Below, piece by piece: positions 32,290 through 44,792 of a stretch of DNA of 64,000 nucleotides. The position numbers and the translations under genes were made by a program. The stretch lies in contig CAJQUW010012690.1 in the NCBI GenBank assembly GCA_907163375.1, positions 1-64,000 of the forward strand, read 5' to 3'. The notes below the pieces were generated by a model. That model did no database searches and had not been told where the DNA came from. It saw only the letters and a program-made list of their open reading frames with translations. Source of the DNA: Prostheceraeus crozeri. Its lineage: Eukaryota > Platyhelminthes > Polycladida > Euryleptidae. How positions within the stretch are numbered: the stretch's first letter is position 1; each line of letters opens with the position of its first letter.

Positions 32290-34220
32290 ATGACACGGTC
32301 AATAAAGAAAGTCTTATTTCTGGACTAGATATTCGATTGTCTCTTTTAAGAGTCTGATGTTAACATTAGTGGAATATTCGTCATAATGAATTACACCTTC
32401 TACAAAAATGCTATGCTAAATGAACATCTTTTGGATCAATTGATATACTCTATAGAATAATAAATGATTATCATCCCTATGAAACCATGAAAAAGGTGAA
32501 AAAACTTTGCCATAATTTTCGGTTTACGTGTAACTTCTCAAAACATGAATTTGACTATTTGACACATTTCAATTTTGCGATGCCTTATATATACGGTCGA
32601 ATATATATACCGAAAGTTCACAAAATTAACGATTATTTGGAGAAATATCTAGCTGACGATTATGGATGTATTACGTACATCAAAACCTCCGGACAATTTA
32701 AAATTCCGTCCTATCATATCTTCCTGCGACAGTCCAACAAGCCACCTTAGTATATTCATTAATGATCTGCTGAAACCACTAGTTCCCGAAATGAAAAGTT
32801 ACTGCAGAGACACATTTATGTTTATTCATAATCTAAGAGAATATCAAGATATCAACCCTAACATAATATTTGTTTCTATGGATGTTGCATCATTGTATAC
32901 GAATGCAATTAACTTTTGGTTACACAAACATCGATTAAAGATTTCAAGTAGGTTCTCCAATGCATTCATCTTGGATTCTATTGAATTTATACTAAAAAAC
33001 AATTATTGTCATTTCGAGGACGACATCTACCTTCAGAATTCTGGCACTGCAATGGGCACAGTCATGGCCCCTATATATGCGAATTTAGTCATGGGGTACC
33101 TAGAAAACAAAATGTAACAAACAATTGCTAATTATTATGAGTCAAACCTTTCCGCTAAAATCAGTGACAATTAGTTGCGATATATCGATGATTGTTTCAT
33201 TATATGGGACACGAAATTCGGCAATTTAAATCATTTTTTGAGTTAGTCAACAACTTACATCCCTCTATCAATTTCACTATGGAATTTAACGATAGAGAAC
33301 TAAATTTTTTAGATGTTAAAGTATACAAGAGTGAAAATGGTATAGAAACGGATATCTATTACAAAAAGACGAACAACTACAATTACGTTCCCTTCTATTC
33401 AAGCCATCCAATACACACGTTGAGGAATATCCCTTTCACTTTAGCTCGTCGTATACATATGATTGTCTCTAATGAGAAGGCCAAAGTAGTTCAATTACAC
33501 AAGCTGAAAACTAATTTGATAAAGCTAAAATATCCTTTAACATTAATTGACAATGCTTTTAAAAAAGCAGAAACTCATCTCTCTAAACTGGAAACAAGAA
33601 CGCAAGAAAACACTGAAAGAAGCACAAAGAAAACGATATATTTTACTAGTCGTTATAACAAAAACAATCCCAACATATACAACAAAGTTATTAAGCCAGG
33701 AACTGAAAATTAAAATTATCAAACCGGTTCATGGATTATAACTTCAAAAAATCTTATAAACAACCTCCATCTCTACTTAATATACTTAATGTTAAGAATC
33801 GGAATACAATTAAAGGAATAACGAAATGTGGTGATAACCGATGTAGCTGCTGTTCCATTATCATAGAAGGTGAAACAATTAATTCAAAAATGGTAAAATG
33901 AAAACGTTTAAAATCAAACAAAATCTGAATTGCCTTTCCCATAACATTATTTACACTCTATTCTGTAACGGTTGTAACAAATATTACATTGGCCAATCCG
34001 GTGGCATGTTCAGAAACACGTTAACCGTCCACCGGCAACATATTAACAACAGACATTATGCCGTATTAACAGTAAGTAAACACCTTGCAAATTGCGCCAA
34101 TGATCTCGCTATTAAGTTCAGAGCAGCTCCCTCTTACCAGATGCCACCAAGTTGCAATAGGATTGCTAGGGAAAAGAAGAAAAATATTTATTACTATGTG
34201 CTTAAACCAGACCCCTAAAT
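32290..34220 (+). pseudogene. Second Penelope-like element: reverse transcriptase and GIY-YIG endonuclease
   Basis: The translation shows GRIYIPKVHKIN, NLKFRPIISSCDSPTSHLS, then the first catalytic block IIFVSMDVASLYTN. The Penelope hallmark SGTAMGTVMAPIYANLVMGY and the second block RYIDDCFIIWD follow. Then come LNFLDVKVYKSENG and NIPFTLARRIHMIVSNEKAK. A linker with CGDNRCSCCS (about 33825) leads to the GIY-YIG part (33898-34218): NIIYTLFCNGCNKYYIGQSG, then FRNTLTVHRQHI. Domain order RT, linker, endonuclease is normal. The reading is broken by a few stops and frame changes. This family differs in sequence from the copy at 31370-32180. Confidence 0.88.
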
Positions 34221-34424
34221 TCTGATACGTGATTTTTTTTTTCTTAAATCTCTCCTAAAGGTTTAGCCATGTAATAAGTAATTTACATCTAGCATTATTC
34301 CTTTGAAAAGTCTCGAGAAGAGACGATACCCGTAGGGAAAAACTTAGACTGTTTTCATTTGGGTTAATTATTTCTTATATTATTGACATTTTTTATTCTA
34401 TTTATTTTATATATATATATATAT

Positions 34425-34573
34425 CGAAAATTATAACACAAGAAAAAAACCATTTAAGCCTTGCCGATCGATTTCAGCCACTCTGAGCCTGTCAAGGCAA
34501 TTACAAGCCCAGAGTGGCTGAAATCGATCGGCAAGGTTTAAATGTTTTTTTTCTTGTGTTATAACTTTCGATA
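34425..34573. repeat. Perfect-looking hairpin of a Penelope-type terminal repeat
   Basis: The left arm cgaaaattataacacaag...gccactctg (34425-34486) is matched by its inverse at 34509-34573, with arms of about 62 bp and a short loop. Each arm holds GGCTGAAATCGATCGGCAAG, like the GAAA-plus-TCGG element of the other Penelope repeats here. Confidence 0.75.
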
Positions 34574-34598
34574 TTTCATGACATTTGTATTTAGTTTG

Positions 34599-34619
<21 letters not shown>

Positions 34620-34636
<17 letters not shown>

Positions 34637-34810
34637 GAAAAAACACAAACCGCTTCTCAAAACACTTAACCGCTAGCTTCTATCTTTTAATTTGTATGTA
34701 AACCATTTTTCCTTATTGTTGATTTGATGAAACCTCCGCTGAAGATGGAATAAAGCATTCCGAAACATATCCGGTTGAAGGAGCATTTGTGTTTTTACCT
34801 TAATTTCAAT
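34620..34810 (+). mobile_element. Penelope-type 3' end with hammerhead-like core
   Basis: Contains CTGAAGA (34739-34745), a 5-bp stem GGAAT/ATTCC (34747-34751, 34757-34761) and GAAA (34762-34765), then atatccggttg. Penelope elements are known to carry hammerhead ribozyme motifs in their terminal repeats; CTGANGA, stem II, GAAA is the core order. There is one extra T before the stem, so activity is uncertain. Confidence 0.5.
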
Positions 34811-34874
34811 ATATATATACAGTGAACATATTGGTTAGTATACATATATATAATAATATATATAATATTATATG

Positions 34875-34909
<35 letters not shown>

Positions 34910-35037
34910 CTGACCCAATATGTAATGGAGTTATACAACTATCAATTCTAGACAGTCCGACAAATTTTTTAAGAACTTGAGGATGGAGAACCAGGAATCA
35001 CCGAAGAGGCTGAACCAGACATCACAAAAAGAGTAGT

Positions 35038-35602
35038 GTGCAAAATGCAATTTCGAAACTGAAAAAAGGAAAAGCCACAGGTGTGGATAATATCCCAGCT
35101 GAGCGTCTACAAATCGGTGAATCAATTGTTACGGTGCTTCATGCGATTTGTGCACTGATTTGGAAGAAGAAAGAGTGGACCTCCCAGTGGACACAATCTT
35201 TGATAATCGCGATGCCAAAAAAGGAGAACCTAAGAAAGTGCAACAATTACAGATACGTCAGTATTATTTGCCATGCAAGCAAGGTGTAATATTCAAATAC
35301 TGTGTGAAGCATTCAGATAGCGCAATCGAGAACTCTGTCATAACTTCATTGACTTCTAAAACGCTTTTGATAGAGTCTGTAGAAAGGCCCTGTGGAGTAC
35401 AGTGAGGAAACACGGTATCAATCTTTACTTGATGCTTCTGATTGAAGCACTGTATGATAAGGCCAGCAATGTAGTGATAACCGACCGAAGTACACTGAAA
35501 TGGTTTGAGACTTTTGTTAGAGTACGTCAAGGGTATATACTGTCGCTTATCTTGTTCAACCTGTTCTCAGCGCAAATAATGATGGAAGCGATGGATAATT
35601 AG
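35038..35602 (+). pseudogene. LINE reverse-transcriptase fragment
   Basis: Frames read MQNAISKLKKGKATGVDNIP, then SQWTQSLIIAMPKKENLRKC and NNYRYVSIICHASKV. Later come AFDRVCRKALWSTVRKHGIN, LMLLIEALYDKASNVV and ETFVRVRQGYILSLILFNLF. These are RT motifs 1 to 4 of an endonuclease-bearing LINE ('KG-A-G-DNI', 'NYR-ISLI-H-SKV', 'AFDRV-H--LW', 'VRQGC-LSP-LFN'). The stretch between SKV and AFDRV is short and out of frame, and the YADD-like catalytic box is missing. It is an internal piece of an element of a different type from the one at 5809-8200. Confidence 0.75.
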
Positions 35603-36298
35603 AAAGCTATGCTACGTTAAAATTTAGTCACGCTTTTTAAGCCGCGCCCTGTAGTTTGTTTTTCTCGTCGTTTTGAAATACATGCACTTTAATTAAAATC
35701 TCTTTCTCCTAATGTTGACGCATTGACTCTTGAAAAGCAAATGAGATTGTTTTCAATGCATTCAATACTTGTTTCATTGGTTTTTATTCATTTCGCCGAA
35801 ACCTCTAATGATAAAGTGCATGAATTGATTTAGAATGAATATTTTTGCATTTGTTATTCCTACTTCCACTTTCGGATCTAAATGCACAGCCTTTGCAAAA
35901 TATTGATGAAAATGTTGATAATTGACCAGATTTGAAATCCTCATCGCCGCAGAATGTCCACATATGCTAAACATATAAAAGGCAACCATCATTCGTGGTA
36001 TTCAAAATGAAACCGCAAATATTTATTTCATGAACGTTTAGAAGTCATGATCATAGATGCAATTACTACTAGCAAGCATGAAATTCACTGTGTAGCTTCA
36101 ATTTATGTTGTTTTTCAATGACTGGTATAACCTCAATATCATTGTCTACTAACCAATGACAGCATGCGCATAAAACATTTGAGCGACTGACGAGCTCAAA
36201 TTCAATCGCTCAGTTGACTAACGCCAACCCGGATATCAAATTTCAGACCTCTAGTGGAATGTTCTGCTGATAATACTATGGAACTACATAGGTCGAAG
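35603..36298. other. No gene recognised
   Basis: AT-rich sequence between a LINE fragment and a hAT-type element; short frames without domains. Confidence 0.45.
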
Positions 36299-37015
36299 CA
36301 GGGACGATCAGGTCGAAGCATCATTTTGATACGACTCCGACTCCGGGGGTTGATAGGACTCCGAATCCGGGTTGAAAGCATATATAGCCTATTTTTTGAA
36401 AAAACTGGTAACCTACAGCATAGTTCATTATAGACTTACCTGAGCTTATGTTTAGTGATCATTCCTGTATCAGTTATCAATCATTTTCGATGAGTCCATC
36501 AAATGTCGCTTTAAGTTGGATGCATACGACTCGACTCCTCCCATCTTGCTGATGTGTGCTTCACACGGTTTCCAGTCTCTACCAGACAGGAAAATACCCC
36601 CTTCTTCAAAAATATGACTACACTTTCGATTTCAATATGCGCTTTGGAGGAGCCATCACACACGATTAGCGTGAGGGTAAGAGGTAATGTTCTCAAGCAA
36701 ACTAATATTTCACTTTTGTCTCTGATGTGACCTTTGGTGCGTAGACTACTGATCGAGGCTAGGAAGACTTGTCTTCTCTACTAAATCACCGAGTGAAAAG
36801 ACAATCCTTTTTCATTACCACGGTTCATTCACTCAACTATTACAAGCCTTGCATCTACTGCTGTCCCTGTACTTTTGTTTGATGGAGAAAGTTGACAGTG
36901 ACAGCTATGCACGAGAATAGATAATTTGTTTGTATTTTACTTCGGGTCTAGTTATAGGCCGGAGTCCTATCATTTGATAGGGCTCCGGGACTCCGACTCC
37001 GACTCTGCACCCCTG
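36299..37015 (-). mobile_element. hAT-type element of the 'cagggatgcggagtc' family, copy C
   Basis: The right end ccgactctgcacccctg (to 37015) and the left cagggacg at 36299 correspond to the ends of copies A and B in the opposite direction. The flanks are ggtcgaag (36291-36298) and ggtagaag (37016-37023), 7 of 8 matching. The left flank octamer is found again 20 bp inside, suggesting a small rearrangement. The interior holds the same BED-region relic on the - strand as copy B. Confidence 0.75.
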
Positions 37016-37166
37016 GGTAGAAGATAATTTCATTGAACTGGAAATATAGCATATTTATTGTAAAAGAAAGATAACAACATATTTAGATAACAATCAACCT
37101 AAAAAAAGAAAAATTACAAAAATTGCTTCAATAGAGCTCATTCAAATTCAGTCTACAATGTTCCGC

Positions 37167-37454
37167 TCAATACAAACGTTTTTTCGTCGACGCCCCGTAA
37201 TTACTCTGTTGTGATGGAAGATCGGGTATGCCATGAACACACGCGGAAGACAAGATCTTATAAGCGCAAAATGAAGTATTGCTTTCATCCAGGCGATTAT
37301 TTCTGATTTCGTTTCCTTTCTTCAATTGGCGAGGTGTTCTGTCGGATGAGAAAAATATCTCATTCCTGCCAGACAAGAGAACGCGAGGAGCGTGAAGGAG
37401 ACATGTTCTACTTGCAGAATTCCTTGGCTGTAATTCCTCTTTTTTCATTTCCAT
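37167..37454 (-). CDS. Uncharacterised frame of 95 residues
   Basis: It starts MEMKKEELQPRNSASRTCLL from an ATG and ends KKRLY. It has no signal peptide, membrane segment or motif that I know. It may be an exon or chance. No neighbour helps. Confidence 0.2.
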   Translation of the reverse strand: MEMKKEELQPRNSASRTCLLHAPRVLLSGRNEIFFSSDRTPRQLKKGNEIRNNRLDESNTSFCAYKILSSACVHGIPDLPSQQSNYGASTKKRLY

Positions 37455-37639
37455 TGTTTCTATTTACCAGTCGCGAGATTCTGGGTCATGTGGCTTTTGT
37501 TAAATGAGCTAAACACCCCAACATCACAAAATATCGCTTGCTCTGCGATATGTGATCCAATAGCCTTCAACTACGTCTAGTGAGACAAATGCAAATTTGC
37601 AGAGATATGCGCAAGGAAAATACGGAAAAATATATAGAT

Positions 37640-39090
37640 CAATGTAGACATAAAATGATGTCTAAGACAGCCGATTTGACTCTAATTCTCGATTGAGGAA
37701 AATAGTTGGATAAGTGAAAACGAAATGTTTAAAGAAAAAGATGCGAAGCTTCTGGCACTCGGAAGAGCATGCATGGCATTGGAACTAACTGGTCATCGTT
37801 GACCAAATATGGAACATTGGCTATATCAAATAAACAAATAGTGCTTGACAATGTAATTTGTACAATGTACAAAGTGCTTTAACCTGTGGAAATATATTTT
37901 TTTAAAAGAATCTGTTAAGAAATATTTTTTAAAAAAATTCTACACATGTCTGAAACGTATCCTATCCCACCGTGGTATATTTGAATGTGGAACTACCGGT
38001 AAATTGAAGATGCCGATTGAAGCAAACGCATCTCTATGAGTGTTAGTGAAAATTAATGAGCAGGAAACTATAAATAGCTGCGATTCATACTGTTTTTTCC
38101 GCCAGAGTTTTTTGTTTCAGCGGTTACCAAATGGACATCTGTCACGGCTTGAAACGTTCCACTGATACCCCATTAAAAATGGATGAAGTTTTAGAACTTG
38201 ATGCCCTCGCTTCTTTGGGGGACGTAAAAATGATACATGTCTCAGAACATTGCATTCTATCTAAACTTTTAGTGAATTTTGAAGGAGACACAAAAGTAAT
38301 TTGCATATTTTATTACTTACAGTATTATATATTCCAAGGATTAAGACAAATTTGATCATTCAAAATTAAACATGATTATTGAAAAAATTATAATTTACCT
38401 TTCTCAATATGCTATTTTAGATGCTAGGCTAAGGAAGATTTCTTGATCCCTTTAGCATCTCCTCCTTCTTCACAGAAGGATTACTGTACTGATGTGTAAA
38501 TATTGCTCTGATAAAAGTTTACAATATTTACATTTACAGTATGCTGTCTATGGTCTTCAACATTTGTAAGGCCTGATTTGTTCCATTTGCATGTGACCAA
38601 GAAAGACTTCTGTAGCGTCGTACAGGTAAACATTTTATACCTATTTTGAGCAGTTTTTCGCGAAAAAATAAAATAAGAGAATATTAAGAATTTCACTTGA
38701 ATTCAAAAGTAAGGGAGTGACAAGCTAACTTATGGTACCATAGTTCAACAAAAAATTATTTCCTATCAATTTGTCTTCTTCACGAAGCTAACCCAGGGAC
38801 CTTAAATACTTGTGTTAAAGATCCTAGCTATCTTATCATTGACAAACAAATCTTGCATAAAATCCAAATACAATGAAAATGCATTTGAATTCATTTGTTT
38901 CATTTGATGTAGTCAATATTCCACATTTCGGTCAACGATGATCAGTTAGTTGCAATTCTATGTTTTTCCTAGTTCCAGAAACTTCTACTTCATTTTCCTT
39001 AGACATTACCTTCTCACTTATCTTACTATTTTCCTCCATCGAGAATTAAGAATTAGAGTCAAATCGGCCGTCTTGTGTAGAAATTAAATT
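37640..39090. repeat. Old long inverted repeat around a 1-kb core
   Basis: About 37640-37840 (agccgatttgactctaattc, ggaaaatagt, gtcatcgttgacca) is matched in reverse by about 38890-39090 (gaattagagtcaaatcgg, tcaacgatgatc), with roughly three-quarters identity and many small gaps. A piece from just beyond the right arm (39110-39205, ctctggacagata) has another diverged match at 46900-46995 in reverse. This suggests an old foldback element or inverted duplication. Confidence 0.6.
38131..38355 (+). CDS. Uncharacterised frame of 74 residues, possible exon
   Basis: An ATG frame MDICHGLKRSTDTPLKMDEV, then LELDALASLGDVKMIHVSEH and LLVNFEGDTK. It is followed by gtaatttg, which could be a splice donor at about 38297. 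It lies between the arms of the inverted repeat at 37640-39090. I recognise no family; it could be part of the element or a host exon. Confidence 0.25.
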   Translation: MDICHGLKRSTDTPLKMDEVLELDALASLGDVKMIHVSEHCILSKLLVNFEGDTKVICIFYYLQYYIFQGLRQI

Positions 39091-41006
39091 CAGCTTTCAT
39101 CCCAGGTGTTATTTATCTATGAATCCATGCCTTGATCATAGACTTCTTAATTTCTCTGGACAGATAGGTGAGCAAAATTTGAAATCATTTTCTACATGTT
39201 CAGGCCAAACAACGTTTGTGTTACACTGGTTGACCAAATTGCGACGAAATTGCAATTAATATAAAAAAATATGGCCTAATTGCAATAAATTGCCTTCCAT
39301 TGTAAAATATTGCAATTTAGAGCACTTATATCAATTGCAATATCAAATTTCTTCTATATTTATTGCAATTTTCATATATCACACAAACCTATAGGGAAAT
39401 TGCAATTCATTCGTTAAAACTGAATTCACAAATGTTTTGTAAATGTCAGAACGAAACATTCATTACATACGTGTTTTCAGATAAAATATGCCATCCAAAA
39501 TGGAGTTGCATTATCAAGAAAATTAAACTTTTAATTGACAAGAGTCGATGACCAAGAATCGATGATAAATTGTCACATTAGCCATTGATTCACGAATATT
39601 TCTCATGGAAGCCCTGTGATTCGATGCTTGGTCAAATGAGTTTGAAAATAGCTTTGAGTACCTATGTGGCAATCATATTTTGTGTTCGAAATTGTATGTT
39701 TTATTTCCATATTGCTTGCATGAAACTTAAGTGATTTCATTGTTATCTTCGTGGAAATTACTTGATGTGTCATGATATTAGCCCCAAATCGAAGAACCAT
39801 ATTTAGCCGTGTGAAATTTCACCTCCTCTGAGATCGCATATCGAACTGCTGCAATCGCTTCGAACTTGCTCTAATCCACAGAGACGCTCAAATCGTTCTT
39901 AGGAAACCACGGACGTGTGTTAGGAAACGATAGGAATTCCCATGACGGGAATCCTGTGTTGGGCACAATATTTAGAAGTGCCGCTCAGAGAGTTGCTATC
40001 ATCTACCGATGTTTCACGAGTATGTCACGAGCATGTTTCATGATTTTATGTTTTCATGATTATTTCTAAAGCATGACTTCATTCTAATGCATCCCGACTT
40101 CTGCAATTACCTAATTTATGTTTCTGACCTATTCTAAGAAGGGATTGTAATGCATTTCTTCTCGTCTACGTTTATCAGTCAGTTCACCGATTCCTCATGC
40201 GGCGTGAGTTGTGGTGATTCAGCTCGTCGAAGTGAAAGCTGTTGGCGCGGTTTGCTCTATTCATTGATGATAGTATGCATTTTGCCATCTTTTGTTAAAG
40301 ATTATCACCGCGGATATGAGTATCCAAATGGATTGTAGATGGTGCGTCAACATTATTCATACATGTGAGTAGCAAATAAATTGTACTGGTAAATCAGGTG
40401 CATAAACAGCATCAACAGATAACTTGTATAATAACATATTCAAAGCCAACCATTCAAATTATAGTGTCCTGAAGTTATCAAATACAATTTACATTCAATT
40501 AAAGATTCAGTCGTGTGATTCATCATGATCGTTTATAGATGGAACGTTCGATTCCTGATATTGAAGCTTATTTCCTGAAAACAGGAGTGGTGAATTAACA
40601 TGAATGTCCTCCATCTTACAAAATCAATTTGCTGATCGATGCAATTCGATAATGTAGCTTGCGTGCTTATCTAAACCGTCGTCTTGTCAGGCCCATGTGT
40701 AGTACCGTATAGTATTTCTGCTTTTCCAAGTGTGAAATAGTCGTGGGTAGACCTTTTGTACATGAAGAAGCCAATTAGTAAGTATAGTTGTCTTAAACAT
40801 AAGCAAACAAAAAATCAGAGTAAAGGAGAAAATTATGCAATGCCACTGTAATTATCCATGCCATAGTTGTTTCCGTGTGTAAGTCTATCCTACAATTATT
40901 AAGATAGAATTGTCCAGCTTCCAATTAGCGGGAACAACTAATGTTTGCAGTTTATGGTCTCACACAGGAAGTTGGCCAATTGGTGAAAAAAGAATTTTAC
41001 TCTCAA

Positions 41007-41318
41007 TTATACCACCTTATATTTTGGATAAAACTTGTAATGACACGTGACGTTTCGTCTGCCGACCGTGCGATTCTTTGTCACTTCCTGGTTTTTGCAG
41101 TATTGAGTATATATTTCTGCTGCTAATCCTTGAAGCATTTCGTTGCATAATGACAGTGATGAAATATTTTGTAATATATGAATATGTTGTAGGGCTATTC
41201 TTGTCACTGCCTCCGAATGTTTTGGTTTTAGCAGCATTGCGTTATTACCGTGAACAAGGCGGCATGATGACGAAACGTCGGGTGTCATTCAAGATTTATT
41301 CAAAATATAGGGTCGCAA
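41007..41318. repeat. Inverted pair of GACGAAACGTC-type terminal repeats
   Basis: The block atattttggataaaactt...gacacgtgacgtttcgtc (about 41018-41062) returns in reverse at 41268-41318 (gacgaaacgtcgggtgtcat, then ttattcaaaatata). Between them sits a single diverged copy of the 137-bp minisatellite unit. The GACGAAACGTCGG word is like those of the Penelope-type repeats near 30-35 kb. Confidence 0.55.
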
Positions 41319-41548
41319 ATTGGTAGTGATTTTTTTCTATTGTTTACAGTTTACACAGATGAGAATTCTTTTGGGCCTCCTTGAAATGTGAATTTACGCC
41401 GTGACTCCGTTCTACCATTCTCATCCCTGTTTGGCAATAAAAGTCGCACTTTGAAAATTATTCACAGGTTCAAATGCTTCGCACATGTTCATTAAGTTGA
41501 TGTTGTGAAACCAAGTAGATTAGATGGCAATAATTCCGTTTTTTTTAT

Positions 41549-41690
41549 TATATGCTTTAATAATTTCGGCCTCCTTTTAGGCCATCATGAGAAGGCCTTC
41601 TGATCATGATCTATTTCACGCATCATAATCTTCTGATGATGGCCTAAGAGGAGGCCGAAATTAATAAAGCATATAATAAAAAAAAGAATT
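41549..41690. repeat. Hairpin with a hammerhead-like core
   Basis: The left arm ttattatatgctttaataat-ttcggcctcc is matched by the right arm ggaggccgaaattaataaag-catataataa. In the right arm, CTGATGA (41633-41639) is followed by one T, then a stem GGCCT/AGGCC (41641-41645, 41652-41656) and GAAA (41657-41660). This is the core order of a hammerhead ribozyme. Confidence 0.55.
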
Positions 41691-42249
41691 ATTACCATCT
41701 AATAATTATACCATAATTATTACCATCTTTCCCAACATCAACTTAATGAAATTGACTAACCAAGGTCTTTTCAACAGTTTCACACATGGATGGTTTGGAT
41801 CTGTGTAAACCATCTGTATTGTAATTGATTTCAGTAAATGGAGAAATCATTTAAAATTGAAGATCAAATTCATCGGATTTTCTGCTTAAACGGCATGTTT
41901 TCCACGGAATGTGTGTTGTGAATTCGTGCTGTTGTAAATTATTGGGATGATAAATGTAAAAGATAACGATAGTAAGTTCAAATTATCGCCTTGATCATCT
42001 TGTAATATAAGCTCAATGCCTGCTTAATTTCCTAGTTTTCAATTGCGCTAAATTCTATATGGGCTAGTCCTTCTCTATTATGCGTCAACCGTATTCAATG
42101 TTTTTTGCATCAAAAACTCCATTGTGCATTTCAGACCGGAATCGTTGTCTCTCAAAAAGAAAAATCATAAATGGAAACGGATGCCACCAAACCAGCACAA
42201 CTGATGGTAGAGAAATAATTACGACGGTTCTGTGGGCTGACATTTACTT

Positions 42250-44283
42250 GAGGTGAACAATTTTTTGTGCGATTCTTTGTCACTGCCTCCGAATGTTTTT
42301 GATTTTTCCAGTATTGAGTTTTTCTGCTGTTAATCCTTGGAGCATTTCGTAGCAGGATGACAGGGATCAGCAGTATTTTACAATGTATAAATGTGTTGTA
42401 GGGCTATTGTAATTGTCACTGCCTTCAAATGTTTTGGTTTTAGCAGCATATTGAGTTTTTCTGCTGTTAATCCTTGGAGCATTTCGTAGCAGGATGACAG
42501 GGATCAGCAGTATTTTACAATGTATAAATGTGTTGTAGGGCTATTGTAATTGTCACTGCCTTCAAATGTTTTGGTTTTAGCAGCATATTGAGTTTTTCTG
42601 CTGTTAATCCTTGGAGCATTTCGTAGCAGGATGACAGGGATCAACCGTATTTTACAATGTATAAATGTGTTGTAGGGCTATTGTAATTGTCACTGCCTTC
42701 AAATGTTTTGGTTTTAGCAGCTTATTGAGTTTTTCTGCTGTTAATCCTTGGAGCATTTCGTAGCAGGATGACAGGGATCAACAGTATTTTACAATGTATA
42801 AATGTGTTGTAGGGCTATTGTAATTGTCACTGCCTTCAAATGTTTTGGTTTTAGCAGCATATTGAGTTTTTCTGCTGTTAATCCTTGGAGCATTTCGTAG
42901 CAGGATGACAGGGATCAACAGTATTTTACAATGTATAAATGTGTTGTAGGGCTATTGTAATTGTCACTGCCTTCAAATGTTTTGGTTTTAGCAGCATATT
43001 GAGTTTTTCTGCTGTTAATCCTTGGAGCATTTCGTAGCAGGATGACAGGGATCAGCAGTATTTTACAATGTATAAATGTGTTGTAGGGCTATTGTAATTG
43101 TCACTGCCTTCAAATGTTTTGGTTTTAGCAGCATATTGAGTTTTTCTGCTGTTAATCCTTGGAGCATTTCGTAGCAGGATGACAGGGATCAGCAGTATTT
43201 TACAATGTATAAATGTGTTGTAGGGCTATTGTAATTGTCACTGCCTTCAAATGTTTTAGTTTTAGCAGCATATTGAGTTTTTCTGCTGTTAATCCTTGGA
43301 GCATTTCGTAGCAGGATGACAGGGATCAGCAGTATTTTACAATGTATAAATGTGTTGTAGGGCTATTGTAATTGTCACTGCCTTCAAATGTTTTGGTTTT
43401 AGCAGCATATTGAGTTTTTCTGCTGTTAATCCTTGGAGCATTTCGTAGCAGGATGACAGGGATCAACAGTATTTTACAATGTATAAATGTGTTGTAGGGC
43501 TATTGTAATTGTCACTGCCTTCAAATGTTTTGGTTTTAGCAGCTTATTGAGTTTTTCTGCTGTTAATCCTTGGAGCATTTCGTAGCAGGATGACAGGGAT
43601 CAGCAGTATTTTACAATGTATAAATGTGTTGTAGGGCTATTGTAATTGTCACTGCCTTCAAATGTTTTGGTTTTAGCAGCATATTGAGTTTTTCTGCTGT
43701 TAATCCTTGGAGCATTTCGTAGCAGGATGACAGGGATCAACAGTATTTTACAATGTATAAATGTGTTGTAGGGCTATTGTAATTGTCACTACCTTCAAAT
43801 GTTTTAGTTTTAGCAGCATATTGAGTTTTTCTGCTGTTAATCCTTGGAGCATTTCGTAGCAGGATGACAGGGATCAGCAGTATTTTACAATGTATAAATG
43901 TGTTGTAGGGCTATTGTAATTGTCACTGCCTTCAAATGTTTTGGTTTTAGCAGCATATTGAGTTTTTCTGCTGTTAATCCTTGGAGCATTTCGTAGCAGG
44001 ATGACAGGGATCAACAGTATTTTACAATGTATAAATGTGTTGTAGGGCTATTGTAATTGTCACTGCCTTCAAATGTTTTGGTTTTAGCAGCATATTGAGT
44101 TTTTCTGCTGTTAATCCTTGGAGCATTTCGTAGCAGGATGACAGGGATCAACAGTATTTTACAATGTATAAATGTGTTGTAGGGCTATTGTAATTGTCAC
44201 TGCCTTCAAATGTTTTGGTTTTAGCAGCATATTGAGTTTTTCTGCTGTTAATCCTTGGAGCATTTCGTAGCAGGATGACACCG
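42250..44283 (+). repeat. 137-bp minisatellite, about 15 copies
   Basis: The phrase ttgagtttttctgctgtta recurs every 137 bp (for example 42451, 42588, 42725) up to about 44240. Copies are nearly identical and differ at a few recurrent positions (cagcagt or caacagt; ggttttagcagcat or ..ctt). A single diverged unit lies at about 41070-41230. The first copy (from about 42250) is also more diverged, so the array seems to have grown rightward from it. Confidence 0.93.
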
Positions 44284-44792
44284 ATCAACAGCACATTCAA
44301 TCAAAATCAACAGTAAATTTCATCAATATTTTGCAACAACGTAAAATCGTATAGCTGCAATTTTATCAATAGAATATGAACGTCATGCGAACCCACTGTA
44401 TGCGTCAAGATCAAACCCGCAAGTTTTATAAAGTGTAAATTATACATGTTGTGATGCAATTTACCCATCGTTAAACTTTGACGCATAAAGTTGGTTTGTA
44501 TAGGATGCTCACATTTTATTGATGAAATTGCAGTTAACCTACTATAGCCTATATGATATGGCAAAATATTGTTGACATCAAGAGAATGTTAAATTGTGCC
44601 CTTTCGACAACATTGGGAGAAGGTCAAGAAAACATCCTATACTTGAAATGTTTTAGGATAAAATTTTCCTAATATTCTAATTTATTGCCATTTTAACATT
44701 CATAAAACTTTTTTGCGAATGTTTTTGCAGAAAATTCATGACATTTTCTGAATATTTCTAAAAAGTTTTTTGTTAAAAATTCAAATTTCACA

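Noticed and set aside
34850-34912. AT-rich origin of replication
   Set aside because: It is a plain (TA)n microsatellite like several others beside Penelope ends.
42250-44283. CRISPR-like regular array
   Set aside because: Units are 137 bp head-to-tail without unique spacers, in animal DNA; it is a minisatellite.
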